A DNA stretch of 64,000 nucleotides from Streptomyces halstedii (lineage in GTDB: Bacteria > Actinomycetota > Actinomycetes > Streptomycetales > Streptomycetaceae). A program made the translations under genes and the position numbers. The stretch covers positions 248,001 to 312,000 of the forward strand of contig JOAZ01000005.1 in NCBI GenBank assembly GCA_000720535.1, in the 5' to 3' direction. The notes under the pieces were generated by a model. That model had not been told where the DNA came from, ran no database searches, and saw only the letters and a program-made list of their open reading frames with translations. Shown piece by piece: positions 16,238 through 24,151 of the stretch; positions within the stretch are counted from its first letter, which is position 1; every line of letters begins with the position of its first letter.

Positions 16238-16397
16238 GTGACGTCCCGTACCCCGCGCGACTCCAGGCTGCGACTTGTCCGCCCGCGACCCCTTGCCACC
16301 GCCCGCAAGGCCGTGACGACCCGGCGCGCCAGGCCGGCCCCCCCGCCCGCCCGCGGGCACCCCGGCACCCGCCGAACTGGCCCGTCAGGCCAGGGCC
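16238..16397 (+). other. Possible displaced N-terminus of the following gene (C7 frameshift)
   Basis: A frame from GTG at 16238 encodes VTSRTPRDSRLRLVRPRPLA... with Streptomyces-like third positions, but runs on out of frame with the next gene. If one C of the seven-C run at 16338-16344 is ignored, it joins smoothly to ...PAELARQARAV and continues into the 16398 gene. The fused product would be about 457 residues. This looks like a one-base insertion, either real or a sequencing error. Confidence 0.5.
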
Positions 16398-17612
16398 GTG
16401 CTGGCCGACGCCGTACGCATCGCCCGCTGGGCGGCCGACGGCGCGGGTCCGGGCGCCGTCCCGCTCGCCGACCGCGCCCTCGAACGGGCCGCGGCCGCCA
16501 TGGAACTCTCCCCGGCCCAGGTGCGGGCCGGCTGGGACCGGGCCAGGCTCGCCGGGCTGATCGAACTGCACGGTGACACCGCGCGGCCCGGCTGGCGTCT
16601 TCGCGCGTGGAACCGCGACGACTCCGCCGTGCTGCGCGGCTGGGTGGCGCTCTTCGACGCCTGGTCACTGGTGCACTCCTCACCCGAGGGCATCGAGGCC
16701 ACCGCGGTCGCCGAGGCCGTCGAGGCCGTCCCCCAGGTCCTCTCCCTGCTCCAGCTCTCCGCGGGGCCCGTCTCCGTACCCGCGCTCCTCGACCTCCTCG
16801 CCCAGCGCGTCGCGGAACTCCACGAGGAACGCTGCGAGGTGCCCTACGGCTCCCAGGAGCGGCCCGCCCCCGCCACCGAGACCTCGGCGGACCTCAACGC
16901 CCTGCTGCTCGACTGGGCCCTGGAGGGACTCGCCGCGGTGGGCGCCCTCACCCTCGGCTCGGGGCACGCCACCCTCACCCCCCTCGGCAACTGGGCGGTC
17001 TGGGTCAAGCTCGAACAGATCTGTGTGGCCGCGCAGAGCCCCGCCGGCAACATCGAGCAGTCCGCCGCCGACATGCTGCTCGGCTGCGCCCGGCTCACCC
17101 CCGGACCGGCCCGCGCCGAATACCGCGCCTGGCTCGCCGCCCGCCCGGTCGGCAGCGCCGTGGCCGAACTGCTGGCCGTCGCGCGCGGCGAGGACGCCCT
17201 GCTGCGCGGACTCGCCTTCGAGGCGCTGCGCGTCGTCGGCGCCCCCGCCGAACCCGTGGTGCGGTCCGTGGTCACCGAGGCCCCGCTGCGCCCGTACGCC
17301 CTGCTCTGGCTCGCCGAGTACGAGGGCGCCGACCCCGACGACGCCCAGGACGTCCTCAGCCGGGAGGAGGCGACCTGGCTCTGGGTGGACACCGCCGCGG
17401 CCGTCGCCGACCACGGCGAGAGCGGGCTCCTCGTCCGCCACCTCGACTCCGCCGTCCAGGGCACGGTCCCCGCGCTGCTGGACGAGGTACGGGCGGTCGG
17501 ACACCCGCGCACCGTGCAGGTGCTGGTCGCCCTGGCCGCCGCGCACCCCGACCCGGCCCTGGCCAAAGCCGTCCGCCGGGCGGCCTTCCAGGTGCACACC
17601 GGCGGCGCCTGA
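16398..17612 (+). CDS. Conserved actinobacterial protein of unknown function (N-terminus probably frameshifted)
   Basis: From the first in-frame start, GTG 16398, the protein is 404 residues, rich in Ala, Leu and Glu and almost entirely helical. It has no membrane segment and no catalytic motif I recognise. The C-terminal half (DALLRGLAFEALRVVGAPAEPVV and repeats of similar spacing) has the look of HEAT-like helical repeats. The coding frame stays open back to 16317 without a start, and its N-terminal helix appears to be cut. An adjacent frame from 16238 supplies a plausible beginning across a C7 tract. No ribosome-binding site precedes 16398, which supports the longer gene. Function is unknown. 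Confidence 0.7.
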   Translation: MLADAVRIARWAADGAGPGAVPLADRALERAAAAMELSPAQVRAGWDRARLAGLIELHGDTARPGWRLRAWNRDDSAVLRGWVALFDAWSLVHSSPEGIEATAVAEAVEAVPQVLSLLQLSAGPVSVPALLDLLAQRVAELHEERCEVPYGSQERPAPATETSADLNALLLDWALEGLAAVGALTLGSGHATLTPLGNWAVWVKLEQICVAAQSPAGNIEQSAADMLLGCARLTPGPARAEYRAWLAARPVGSAVAELLAVARGEDALLRGLAFEALRVVGAPAEPVVRSVVTEAPLRPYALLWLAEYEGADPDDAQDVLSREEATWLWVDTAAAVADHGESGLLVRHLDSAVQGTVPALLDEVRAVGHPRTVQVLVALAAAHPDPALAKAVRRAAFQVHTGGA

Positions 17613-17698
17613 CGCCCGGGCGCCGGGCCCCCGGGCACGGGCGGCCGGTCCCGCCCACCCGGGGCGCACACCCCGGAAAACCAGGTGGACACCGCCGG

Positions 17699-17704
17699 TA
17701 GAAT
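17699..17704 (+). promoter_or_regulatory. Probable -10 element upstream of the ABC-F leader
   Basis: TAGAAT is a near-consensus -10 hexamer in an otherwise GC-rich region. It ends 6 nt before the ATG of a 7-codon ORF, so the transcript probably begins at that ATG. No good -35 at 17 nt was found. Confidence 0.55.
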
Positions 17705-17710
17705 GGCCCC

Positions 17711-17734
17711 ATGGCAATTCTCCCAGTGCACTAG
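17711..17734 (+). CDS. Seven-codon leader peptide before the ABC-F gene
   Basis: ATG at 17711 encodes MAILPVH and stops at TAG. It begins right behind a TAGAAT element and so is probably read from a leaderless mRNA. The stop is followed by a potential hairpin (17734-17740 with 17769-17775) and then the ABC-F start at 17797. Short leader ORFs with hairpins are the usual attenuation device for ABC-F genes that respond to ribosome-stalling drugs. The assignment here is from position and layout only. Confidence 0.45.
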   Translation: MAILPVH

Positions 17735-17796
17735 ACGGCGTCGAGTCGTGAGTCCGTAACCGTCCGTCCGCCGTCCATACCGCCCTGGAGTTTTCC

Positions 17797-19395
17797 GTGA
17801 TCACCGCTTCCGGCATCGAGCTGCGCGCCGGCGCCCGCATCCTCATCGAGTCCGCCTCCTTCCGCATCGCCAAGGGCGACCGCATCGGTCTCGTCGGCCG
17901 CAACGGCGCGGGCAAGACCACGCTCACCAAGTGCCTGGCCGGTGAGGGCACCCCGGCCGGCGGGACCATCACGAGCTCCGGCGAGGTCGGCTACCTCCCG
18001 CAGGACCCGCGCACCGGCGACCTCGACGTCCTGGCCCGCGACCGCATCCTCTCGGCCCGCGGCCTCGACGAGATCCTGCGCAAGATGCGGGAGAACGAGG
18101 ACCGGATGGCGAACGGCAAGGGCGCCACCCGCGAGAAGGCGATGAAGCGGTACGAGCGCCTGGAGACGGAGTTCCTCACCAAGGGCGGGTACGCCGCCGA
18201 GGCCGAGGCCGCCACCATCGCCGCCGCGCTCAGCCTGCCCGACCGGGTGCTCGGCCAGCCGCTGCACACCCTCTCCGGCGGTCAGCGCCGCCGCGTGGAG
18301 CTGGCCCGGATCCTCTTCTCGGACGCCGACACCCTGCTCCTGGACGAGCCGACCAACCACCTGGACGCCGACTCCATCGTCTGGCTGCGCGACTACCTCA
18401 AGAACTACCGCGGCGGCTTCATCGTCATCTCCCACGACGCCGAACTGGTCGAGAAGGTCGTCAACAAGGTGTTCTACCTCGACGCCAACCGCTCCCGGAT
18501 CGACATCTACAACATGGGCTGGAAGCTCTACCAGCAGCAGCGCGAGGCCGACGAGAAGCGCCGCAAGCGCGAGCGCCAGAACGCCGAGAAGAAGGCCGCC
18601 GCCCTCAACTCGCAGGCCGACAAGATGCGCGCCAAGGCCACCAAGACCGTCGCCGCGCAGAACATGGCCAAGCGGGCCGAGCGCCTGCTCTCCGGCCTGG
18701 AGGCGGTCCGGGTCTCGGACAAGGTCGCCAAGCTGCGCTTCCCCGAGCCGTCCCCGTGCGGCAAGACGCCCCTGATGGCCGAGGGGCTCTCCAAGTCCTA
18801 CGGCTCGCTCGAAATCTTCACCGACGTGGACCTGGCCATCGACAAGGGCTCCCGCGTCGTCATCCTCGGCCTCAACGGCGCGGGCAAGACCACGCTGCTG
18901 CGCCTCCTCGGCGGCGCCGAGAAGCCCGACACCGGCCAGGTCATCGAGGGCCACGGCCTCAAGCTCGGCTACTACGCGCAGGAGCACGAGACCCTCGACC
19001 CGGAGCGCACGGTCCTGGAGAACATGCGCTCGGCGGCGCCCGACCTCGGCCTCGTCGAGGTCCGCAAGACGCTCGGTTCGTTCCTCTTCTCCGGGGACGA
19101 CGTCGACAAGCCCGCCGGGGTGCTCTCCGGCGGCGAGAAGACCCGGCTGGCCCTGGCCACCCTGGTCGTCTCGTCCGCCAACGTGCTGCTCCTCGACGAG
19201 CCGACCAACAACCTCGACCCGGCCAGCCGCGAGGAGATCCTCGGCGCCCTGCGCACCTACAAGGGCGCGGTCGTCCTCGTCACCCACGACGAGGGCGCGG
19301 TCGAGGCGCTCCAGCCGGAGCGGATCATCCTGCTGCCGGACGGCGTCGAGGACCTGTGGGGCGCGGACTACCGCGACCTGGTCGCCCTGGCCTGA
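17797..19395 (+). CDS. ABC-F family ATPase (ribosome-associated, two ABC domains)
   Basis: The 532-residue protein has two ATP-binding cassettes and no membrane helices. ABC1 has Walker A VGRNGAGKTT (about residues 34-43), signature LSGGQRRR and Walker B LLLDEPTNHLD. A Lys/Arg/Glu-rich coiled-coil linker (about 240-310) is the ribosome-facing interdomain arm. ABC2 has LGLNGAGKTT, LSGGEKTRLA and LLLDEPTNNLD. ABC-F proteins act at the ribosomal E site in translation quality control or antibiotic protection. Which role applies is not certain. The GTG start has GGAG 7 nt upstream. The 7-codon leader and hairpin before it suggest translation-dependent regulation. Confidence 0.92.
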   Translation: MITASGIELRAGARILIESASFRIAKGDRIGLVGRNGAGKTTLTKCLAGEGTPAGGTITSSGEVGYLPQDPRTGDLDVLARDRILSARGLDEILRKMRENEDRMANGKGATREKAMKRYERLETEFLTKGGYAAEAEAATIAAALSLPDRVLGQPLHTLSGGQRRRVELARILFSDADTLLLDEPTNHLDADSIVWLRDYLKNYRGGFIVISHDAELVEKVVNKVFYLDANRSRIDIYNMGWKLYQQQREADEKRRKRERQNAEKKAAALNSQADKMRAKATKTVAAQNMAKRAERLLSGLEAVRVSDKVAKLRFPEPSPCGKTPLMAEGLSKSYGSLEIFTDVDLAIDKGSRVVILGLNGAGKTTLLRLLGGAEKPDTGQVIEGHGLKLGYYAQEHETLDPERTVLENMRSAAPDLGLVEVRKTLGSFLFSGDDVDKPAGVLSGGEKTRLALATLVVSSANVLLLDEPTNNLDPASREEILGALRTYKGAVVLVTHDEGAVEALQPERIILLPDGVEDLWGADYRDLVALA

Positions 19396-19500
19396 CCCGC
19401 CGCCCGGACGCCCCGCGACGCCCGGTGATCCACCCCGTACGGAGCATTCGGCCGATGGGTGATCCATCATCTGGATGAGGACGTCTCGTACCCGACGGCA

Positions 19501-19526
19501 GCGCCCGGCAGATACCTGCCGGGCGC
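19501..19526 (+). terminator. Terminator hairpin after the ABC-F gene
   Basis: A perfect 11-bp stem pairs 19501-19511 with 19516-19526 around an ATAC loop; ACCCATTTTGG follows, including a short T run. It lies 106 bp past the ABC-F stop within the 351-bp gap before gbn. The rest of that gap (19396-19746) has no gene I can support but carries three GATC sites. Confidence 0.85.
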
Positions 19527-19746
19527 ACCCATTTTGGTGTACCACCCCCATACGGCCCTGACCTGGCGGTTCTTTTCTCAGCCCGTACCAAGGCCCTCCG
19601 TTGCCCCCTGGAACACCGGATTCCGATTGTGGTGGCCGGAATCCGGGCCGGGAATCGGGACGTACGGACCTTGCCGAATGGGTGGCCAGGAAGCTCGCGA
19701 GGGGTGATCATGAGAGTCCAGAGCGCACTTCCTTGAGGAGGCACGG

Positions 19747-19968
19747 GTGGCCGAGACTCTGAAGAAGGGCAGCCGGGTGACCGGCGCCGCGCGTGACAAG
19801 CTCGCGGCAGACCTGAAGAAGAAGTACGACTCCGGTGCGAGCATCCGGGCGCTGGCCGAGGAAACGGGCCGCTCCTACGGATTCGTCCACCGGATGCTCA
19901 GTGAATCCGGAGTCACGCTGCGGGGACGCGGCGGAGCGACACGAGGCAAGAAGGCCGCTTCGGCCTGA
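19747..19968 (+). CDS. gbn: Gbn-like small nucleoid-associated DNA-binding protein
   Basis: The 73-residue protein is basic at both ends and has a central helix-turn-helix: DKLAADLKKKYDSGASIRALAE followed by TGRSYGFVHRMLSESG. Sequence and size match Gbn, the Streptomyces GATC-binding nucleoid-associated protein described for S. coelicolor SCO1839. It would bind many chromosomal GATC sites and affect sporulation timing and chromosome organisation. GTG start; GAGGAGG lies 7 nt upstream. Its own upstream region holds GATC at 19427, 19461 and 19706, the last as GATCAT, so self-binding is plausible. Confidence 0.85.
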   Translation: MAETLKKGSRVTGAARDKLAADLKKKYDSGASIRALAEETGRSYGFVHRMLSESGVTLRGRGGATRGKKAASA

Positions 19969-20116
19969 CGGCGCCGGTCCGGGGCGGGTGGAGGTCCGCC
20001 CCCGACGGCTCGCCGGAACACCGGGTGGCCACCCGGCCGACCCTCAGGTCGTCCGGGTGGTTACTGTTCAGTCACTTATCAGTACGTGCTGACTGCACCC
20101 GATCCGGAGGCGCCTC

Positions 20117-20908
20117 ATGACCTCGCACGCACCCGTGCTCGACAAGGACGGCATACGGCTCACCGTCGACGACGCGGTCGCCACGGTGACGCTCAACGGC
20201 CCGGCCAAGCGCAACGCTCAGTCTCCCGCTCTGTGGCGGGCGTTGACAGAGGCCGGACGGTCCCTGCCCGGCAGCGTCCGGGTGGTCGTGCTGCGCGCCG
20301 AGGGCAAGTCCTTCTCGGCGGGCCTCGACCGGCAGGCGTTCACCCCGGAGGGGTTCGACGGCGAGCCGTCCTTCCTCGACATGGCACGGGGATCCCACGA
20401 GGAGCTCGACGCGACCATCGCCGCGTACCAGGAGGCGTTCACCTGGTGGCGCCGCAACGACCTCGTGTCGATCGCGGCCGTCCAGGGGCACGCGATCGGC
20501 GCCGGTTTCCAGCTCGCCCTCGCCTGCGATCTGCGGATCGCCGCAGAGGACGCGCAGTTCGCCATGCGCGAGACCAGCCTCGGGCTCGTCCCCGACCTCA
20601 CGGGCACCCACCGCCTGACGCACCTGGTGGGATACGCCCGCGCGCTGGAGATCTGCGCCACCGGCCGCTTCGTGCACGCCGAGGAGGCCGAGCGCACCGG
20701 CCTGGCCAACCTGGTGGTCCCGGCCGGTCAGCTCGACGCGGCGGCGCGTGACCTGGCCGCCGCCCTGCTGGCCGCCCCGCGCGACGCCGTGGTCGAGACC
20801 AAGGCACTGCTCGCCGGCGCCGCCTCGCGTACCTACGAGGAGCAGCGGGCCGCCGAACGCGCCGCGCAGGGCCGTCGGCTCCGCGACCTGGCGGGCCTCT
20901 CCGACTGA
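20117..20908 (+). CDS. Enoyl-CoA hydratase/isomerase family protein
   Basis: The 263-residue protein has the crotonase fold. The first oxyanion strand is KSFSAGLDRQAF (about residues 71-82) and the second is QGHAIGAGFQLALACDLRIA (about 124-143). MRETSLGLVPDLTGTHRL follows. The catalytic Glu of true hydratases at the first helix is not obvious (WRRNDLVSI), and the second-acid region reads SLGLVPD. Isomerase or related chemistry is therefore possible. GGAGG lies 7 nt before the ATG. It follows gbn on the same strand after a 148-bp gap, so it probably has its own promoter. Confidence 0.88.
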   Translation: MTSHAPVLDKDGIRLTVDDAVATVTLNGPAKRNAQSPALWRALTEAGRSLPGSVRVVVLRAEGKSFSAGLDRQAFTPEGFDGEPSFLDMARGSHEELDATIAAYQEAFTWWRRNDLVSIAAVQGHAIGAGFQLALACDLRIAAEDAQFAMRETSLGLVPDLTGTHRLTHLVGYARALEICATGRFVHAEEAERTGLANLVVPAGQLDAAARDLAAALLAAPRDAVVETKALLAGAASRTYEEQRAAERAAQGRRLRDLAGLSD

Positions 20909-20980
20909 CCCCGACGACCCGACTGACCCGACGACCGGACGCCGGACGCCGGGTTCCCGCCGGGCGCGGGCGCGTCGCGG

Positions 20981-21676
20981 TCAGTCCCGGGGCAGCACGG
21001 CCGTGACCAGGACGGCCACGGTGGGAGCGCCCTCCACCGCGGCGGCCACCGCCCGGCGTACGGCCCGTGCCACGTCGAGCGCCCGGTGGTCGGCGGCCGT
21101 CGCCAGCTCCACCCGGACATGGCCGGCGTCCAGGTGCACCGCGCCGCCCAGCATCCGGGTCAGCGAAACGACTCCCGGCACCCCGGCCGCCGCCGCCCCG
21201 GCGGCGCCCTCCGGCTCGGCCGTACGGACGTCGGCCGGCTCCGGCGGGGTGCGTACGGGTTCCTCTTCGAGCAGCTCCGTCACCGTCAGGTCCACCTCCG
21301 CGACCACCAGCCCGAGCCGGGTGTCCGCCGCCTCCAGCATCGCCACCCGCAGCGCGTGGGCCGTCGCGGGCAGCGGGTGCCGGGCCGTGGAGGCGAAACC
21401 GGCCTCGATCCGCAGCGGTCCGGGCGGCAGGGCACTGGGCGGCCCCGGCACCACCGGCGTACGGGCGTCGTCCTCGCCGGTCCGCGCGATCCTCAGCCGG
21501 CCCAGTACCGCGCCCGTCTCCACCGCCGCCTCTCTCAGCACCGCGGCGGCCGCGCGTTCGGCGATCCAGGCCGCGTCGTCGGGCCCGCCCAGCGGAAGCA
21601 GCCTGCCCAGGCCGAGCTTCTGGCGTACCGCCGTGGTCCATCCGTCGGCCCGGTGAGGGCCGTCAGCCGTAGTCAT
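20981..21676 (-). CDS. Asp23-like protein, divergent from the asp23 cluster
   Basis: The 231-residue product has a C-terminal section, VRVELATAADHRALDVARAV, then a helix and VAVLVTAVL. This follows the strand-helix-strand plan of Asp23/Gls24 domains. An earlier section ending VVAEVDLTVTEL looks like a second, more degenerate copy. A linker rich in Pro/Glu/Ala separates them. I chose ATG 21676, with GGGGGA upstream, over the in-frame start 45 bp earlier. The gene is divergent from asp23 and shares its 94-bp promoter gap. Family assignment is by pattern and context. Confidence 0.6.
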   Translation of the reverse strand: MTTADGPHRADGWTTAVRQKLGLGRLLPLGGPDDAAWIAERAAAAVLREAAVETGAVLGRLRIARTGEDDARTPVVPGPPSALPPGPLRIEAGFASTARHPLPATAHALRVAMLEAADTRLGLVVAEVDLTVTELLEEEPVRTPPEPADVRTAEPEGAAGAAAAGVPGVVSLTRMLGGAVHLDAGHVRVELATAADHRALDVARAVRRAVAAAVEGAPTVAVLVTAVLPRD

Positions 21677-21770
21677 TCCCCCAGCCTGCCGTATCCACGG
21701 CGCGGTATCCGGCAAGCGCACTTAGCGTGGTCGGCAGAAGTGCAACCCCGCCCCGAAGGGAAGAGTGGCG

Positions 21771-22271
21771 ATGACCGAGAGCCCACAGCGGAACCGGCCC
21801 GACAGCCCCGGCAGTTCGTTCGGCGGGGACGACGGCAGGGGGAGCACCAGTTCCCTGAGCAAGCGAGGCGGAGGAGCCCCCGCGGGGCGGGGCCGCACCA
21901 CCATCGCGGACGGTGTCGTCGAGAAGATCGCCGGAATGGCGGCCCGCGACGTCGGCGGCGTCCACGCCATGGGCAGTGGCATCTCCCGCACCTTCGGCGC
22001 GATGCGCGACCGTGTCCCCGGCGGCGGCAAGTCCGTGTCACGGGGCGTCAAGGCGGAGGTCGGCGAGTCGCAGGCGGCCCTTGACCTGGAGATCGTCGTC
22101 GAGTACGGCGTGGCGATCGCCGATGTCGCGGGCGATGTCCGGGAGAACGTCATCGCCGCCGTCGAGCGCATGACCGGCCTGGAGGTCGTCGAGGTCAACA
22201 TCGCCGTCAGCGACGTCAAGCTTCCCGACGAGGACGACGACGAGGACGAGTCCGAGTCACGCGTCCAGTAG
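21771..22271 (+). CDS. Asp23/Gls24 family envelope stress response protein
   Basis: The 166-residue protein has a disordered Gly/Ser/Arg N-terminus and then the Asp23 domain: TTIADGVVEKIAGMAARDVGG, a Gly-rich loop, VKAEVGESQAALDLEIVVEYG, and a final helix-strand IAAVERMTGLEVVEVNIAV. A highly acidic tail ends the protein. In other Gram-positives Asp23 sits under the membrane, held by AmaP, and responds to envelope and alkaline stress. The AmaP homologue is the fifth gene of this run. I chose ATG 21771 with GGGAAGAG upstream; a GTG six bases earlier is possible. Confidence 0.9.
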   Translation: MTESPQRNRPDSPGSSFGGDDGRGSTSSLSKRGGGAPAGRGRTTIADGVVEKIAGMAARDVGGVHAMGSGISRTFGAMRDRVPGGGKSVSRGVKAEVGESQAALDLEIVVEYGVAIADVAGDVRENVIAAVERMTGLEVVEVNIAVSDVKLPDEDDDEDESESRVQ

Positions 22272-22302
22272 GCCTCGCCCCCGAGGCAGTTGAGGAGCAC
22301 AG

Positions 22303-22494
22303 ATGAACATGGCTGTAGTCGGCCTGATCGCCGGCATGGCGCTCGGCTTCGCCGGGTACTTCGGTGGGTTCGGCGCGTTCCTGCTGGTCGCCGCACTCGG
22401 TGCGGTCGGCTTCATCGCCGGCCGTTTCCTGGACGGTGACCTGGAGCCCGGCGACTTCTTCCGGAGTCGCGAGCGCGGCGACCGGCGACGGTGA
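22303..22494 (+). CDS. Small membrane protein of the Asp23 cluster
   Basis: The 63-residue protein has two hydrophobic segments (about residues 3-22 and 24-42), rich in Gly and Ala with FxGYFGGFGAF, then a charged C-terminus. It resembles the small DUF2273-type membrane proteins found in asp23-amaP operons. GAGGAG lies 7 nt before the ATG. Its stop overlaps the next gene's GTG start. A membrane partner role for the Asp23 proteins is inferred. Confidence 0.8.
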   Translation: MNMAVVGLIAGMALGFAGYFGGFGAFLLVAALGAVGFIAGRFLDGDLEPGDFFRSRERGDRRR

Positions 22495-22853
22495 CGGCGG
22501 TGACGGCGACGACCGACCGGGTCGCGCCGGCGGACCGCGGCCAGACCCGGATCGCCGACCGCGTCGTCGCGAAGATCGCCGCCCAGGCGGCGAAGGAAGC
22601 GGTCGGAGCGGCCCCCGGTGACGCCGCCCCGCCCCGGGCGACGGTCACCGTGCACCGGGACACCGCCCGGGTACGTGTCAGTCTCGAACTCGGCTACCCG
22701 GGTGACATCGGGCGCCGCTGCGGGGCGGTGCGCCGCCGTGTGGCCGAGCGGGTGGAGACGCTGGCGGGCATGGACGTACCCGAGGTGGCGGTGCAGGTCG
22801 AGCGGCTGCACGCCGCGGACGCGGGCACCGGAGCGGAGGGGAACATCCGATGA
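22491..22853 (+). CDS. Second Asp23/Gls24 family protein
   Basis: The 120-residue protein opens with a short Thr/Ala stretch. It then follows the Asp23 plan: TRIADRVVAKIAAQAAKEAVG, a strand ATVTVHRDTARVRVSLEL, a helix with CGAVRRRVAERVETLAGM, and VPEVAVQVERL. It lacks the acidic tail of the first copy. It starts with GTG in a GTGA overlap with the small membrane gene and ends in an ATGA overlap with the next gene, so the four cistrons are coupled. Confidence 0.85.
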   Translation: MTAVTATTDRVAPADRGQTRIADRVVAKIAAQAAKEAVGAAPGDAAPPRATVTVHRDTARVRVSLELGYPGDIGRRCGAVRRRVAERVETLAGMDVPEVAVQVERLHAADAGTGAEGNIR

Positions 22854-23524
22854 GCGAGCCCCACGACCCGCAGGACGACACGCGGCGCCTGCCCACCACC
22901 GGCCAAGAGCCGCCCGAGCGGTCCGGCGACGTCCTCACGGCGGACCCGGAGGCACCGGCACCGGAGCCGGAGCACTCCGGCGGCCGCGCGGGCCGGTTCC
23001 GGTCCGGGCGGCGGATCCCCGCCGTACTGACCTCCCTGGTGCTGCTCGGCGCCTCCGGCCTCCTGCTCTACGACATCGCGTCGGTCCGGGCGGGCCGGCC
23101 GGCCATGTGGTGGCGGCGTACGTTCGCGGACGAGCTGGCGAGCCGTCACCTCGACGACGTATGGGTGCTGACCGGATCCGCGGTGGCGGCCGCCCTCGGT
23201 CTGTGGCTGCTGTTCCTCGCCCTCACCCCCGGTCTGCGCTCGCTGCTGCCGATGAGCCGCCGGCACGCCGGGGTACGGGCCGCGCTCGACCGGGACGCCG
23301 CCGCGCTCGTGCTGCGCGACCGGGCCGTGGAGGTGGCCGGGGTCCAGTCCGTGCGGGTGAGGATGCGGCGCCGCCGGGCGAAGGTGTCGGCGGTCTCGCA
23401 CTTCCGTGAACTCGACGAGGTCCGGGACGACCTGGACACCGTGGTGGGCGCGGGCATCAAGGAACTGGGGCTGGCCCGGCCTCCCCGGCTGTCCGTCCAC
23501 GTCCGTCGGCCGAAGAAGGGGTGA
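22850..23524 (+). CDS. DUF6286-type membrane protein of the Asp23 cluster
   Basis: The 224-residue protein has a disordered Pro/Glu/Asp N-terminus (about 1-50), one hydrophobic segment at about 57-77 (AVLTSLVLLGASGLLLY), a second at about 105-128, and a soluble C-terminal domain. That domain (VLRDRAVEVAGVQSVRVRMRRRRAKVSAVSHF) resembles the alpha/beta domain of the neighbouring AmaP-like protein. It overlaps both neighbours by 4 bp. It probably forms part of the envelope complex with Asp23 and AmaP. Confidence 0.75.
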   Translation: MSEPHDPQDDTRRLPTTGQEPPERSGDVLTADPEAPAPEPEHSGGRAGRFRSGRRIPAVLTSLVLLGASGLLLYDIASVRAGRPAMWWRRTFADELASRHLDDVWVLTGSAVAAALGLWLLFLALTPGLRSLLPMSRRHAGVRAALDRDAAALVLRDRAVEVAGVQSVRVRMRRRRAKVSAVSHFRELDEVRDDLDTVVGAGIKELGLARPPRLSVHVRRPKKG

Positions 23525-24108
23525 GCCGCGTGATCGGCAAGGCCAACCGGGTACTGCTCGCCCTCGCCGGGCTGATCCTCCTGATCGTCGGCGGTGGCGT
23601 CCTCGCCACCGGGCTCGGGGCGTCCGTCCCGTCCTGGTGGCCCTTCGACGGCAAGAGCGACGTCCTGCTCAGCAGGAGCGACCGCTACCGGTGGCGCGGC
23701 GACGGCTGGTGGTGGCCGGTGGTCATCGCCGTCCTCGCCGTCCTGCTGATCATCGCCCTGTGGTGGCTGCTGGCACAGCTGCGCCGCGCGCGCCTGTCCG
23801 AGGTGCTGATCGACAGCGGCGACGGCGAGGGCGCGGTGCTGCGCGGCAAGGCCCTGGAGGACGCGCTCGGCGACGAGACGGACCGGCTGGACGGGGTGTC
23901 CGAGACCAAGGTCCGGCTGAGCGGCCGGCGTACGGCGCCACGGGCGCGGATCAGGCTGCGGATGGAACCGCACGGCGCCCCGGCGGAGGTGCTGCGCGGG
24001 CTTTCCGACGAGGCGCTGGCCCACGCCCGTACCTCGGCCGGGCTGGACGAACTGCCGGCCGAGGTACGGCTCAAGGCGGTCAAGCACCGTGCGGAGCGCG
24101 TGACCTGA
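23521..24108 (+). CDS. amaP: AmaP-like alkaline shock membrane anchor protein
   Basis: The 195-residue protein has the AmaP architecture. Helix 1 is at about 9-30 (LLALAGLILLIVGGGVLA), followed by a Trp-rich periplasmic loop (SWWPFDG, WRGDGWWWP) and helix 2 at about 63-84. A cytoplasmic domain of about 105 residues follows. AmaP anchors Asp23 at the membrane in Staphylococcus; here it closes the four-cistron run. The GTG at 23521 overlaps the preceding stop (GTGA); a second GTG at 23530 is possible. No terminator was found before the convergent SDR gene. Confidence 0.8.
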   Translation: MSRVIGKANRVLLALAGLILLIVGGGVLATGLGASVPSWWPFDGKSDVLLSRSDRYRWRGDGWWWPVVIAVLAVLLIIALWWLLAQLRRARLSEVLIDSGDGEGAVLRGKALEDALGDETDRLDGVSETKVRLSGRRTAPRARIRLRMEPHGAPAEVLRGLSDEALAHARTSAGLDELPAEVRLKAVKHRAERVT

Positions 24109-24151
24109 GGGCGCCTGCCCGCACGCGCCCCGCCGGTGTCAGGAGCCGGCG

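Noticed and set aside
19459-19707. An 82-codon frame before gbn
   Set aside because: It spans the ABC-F terminator hairpin, has no ribosome-binding site and shows no family features.
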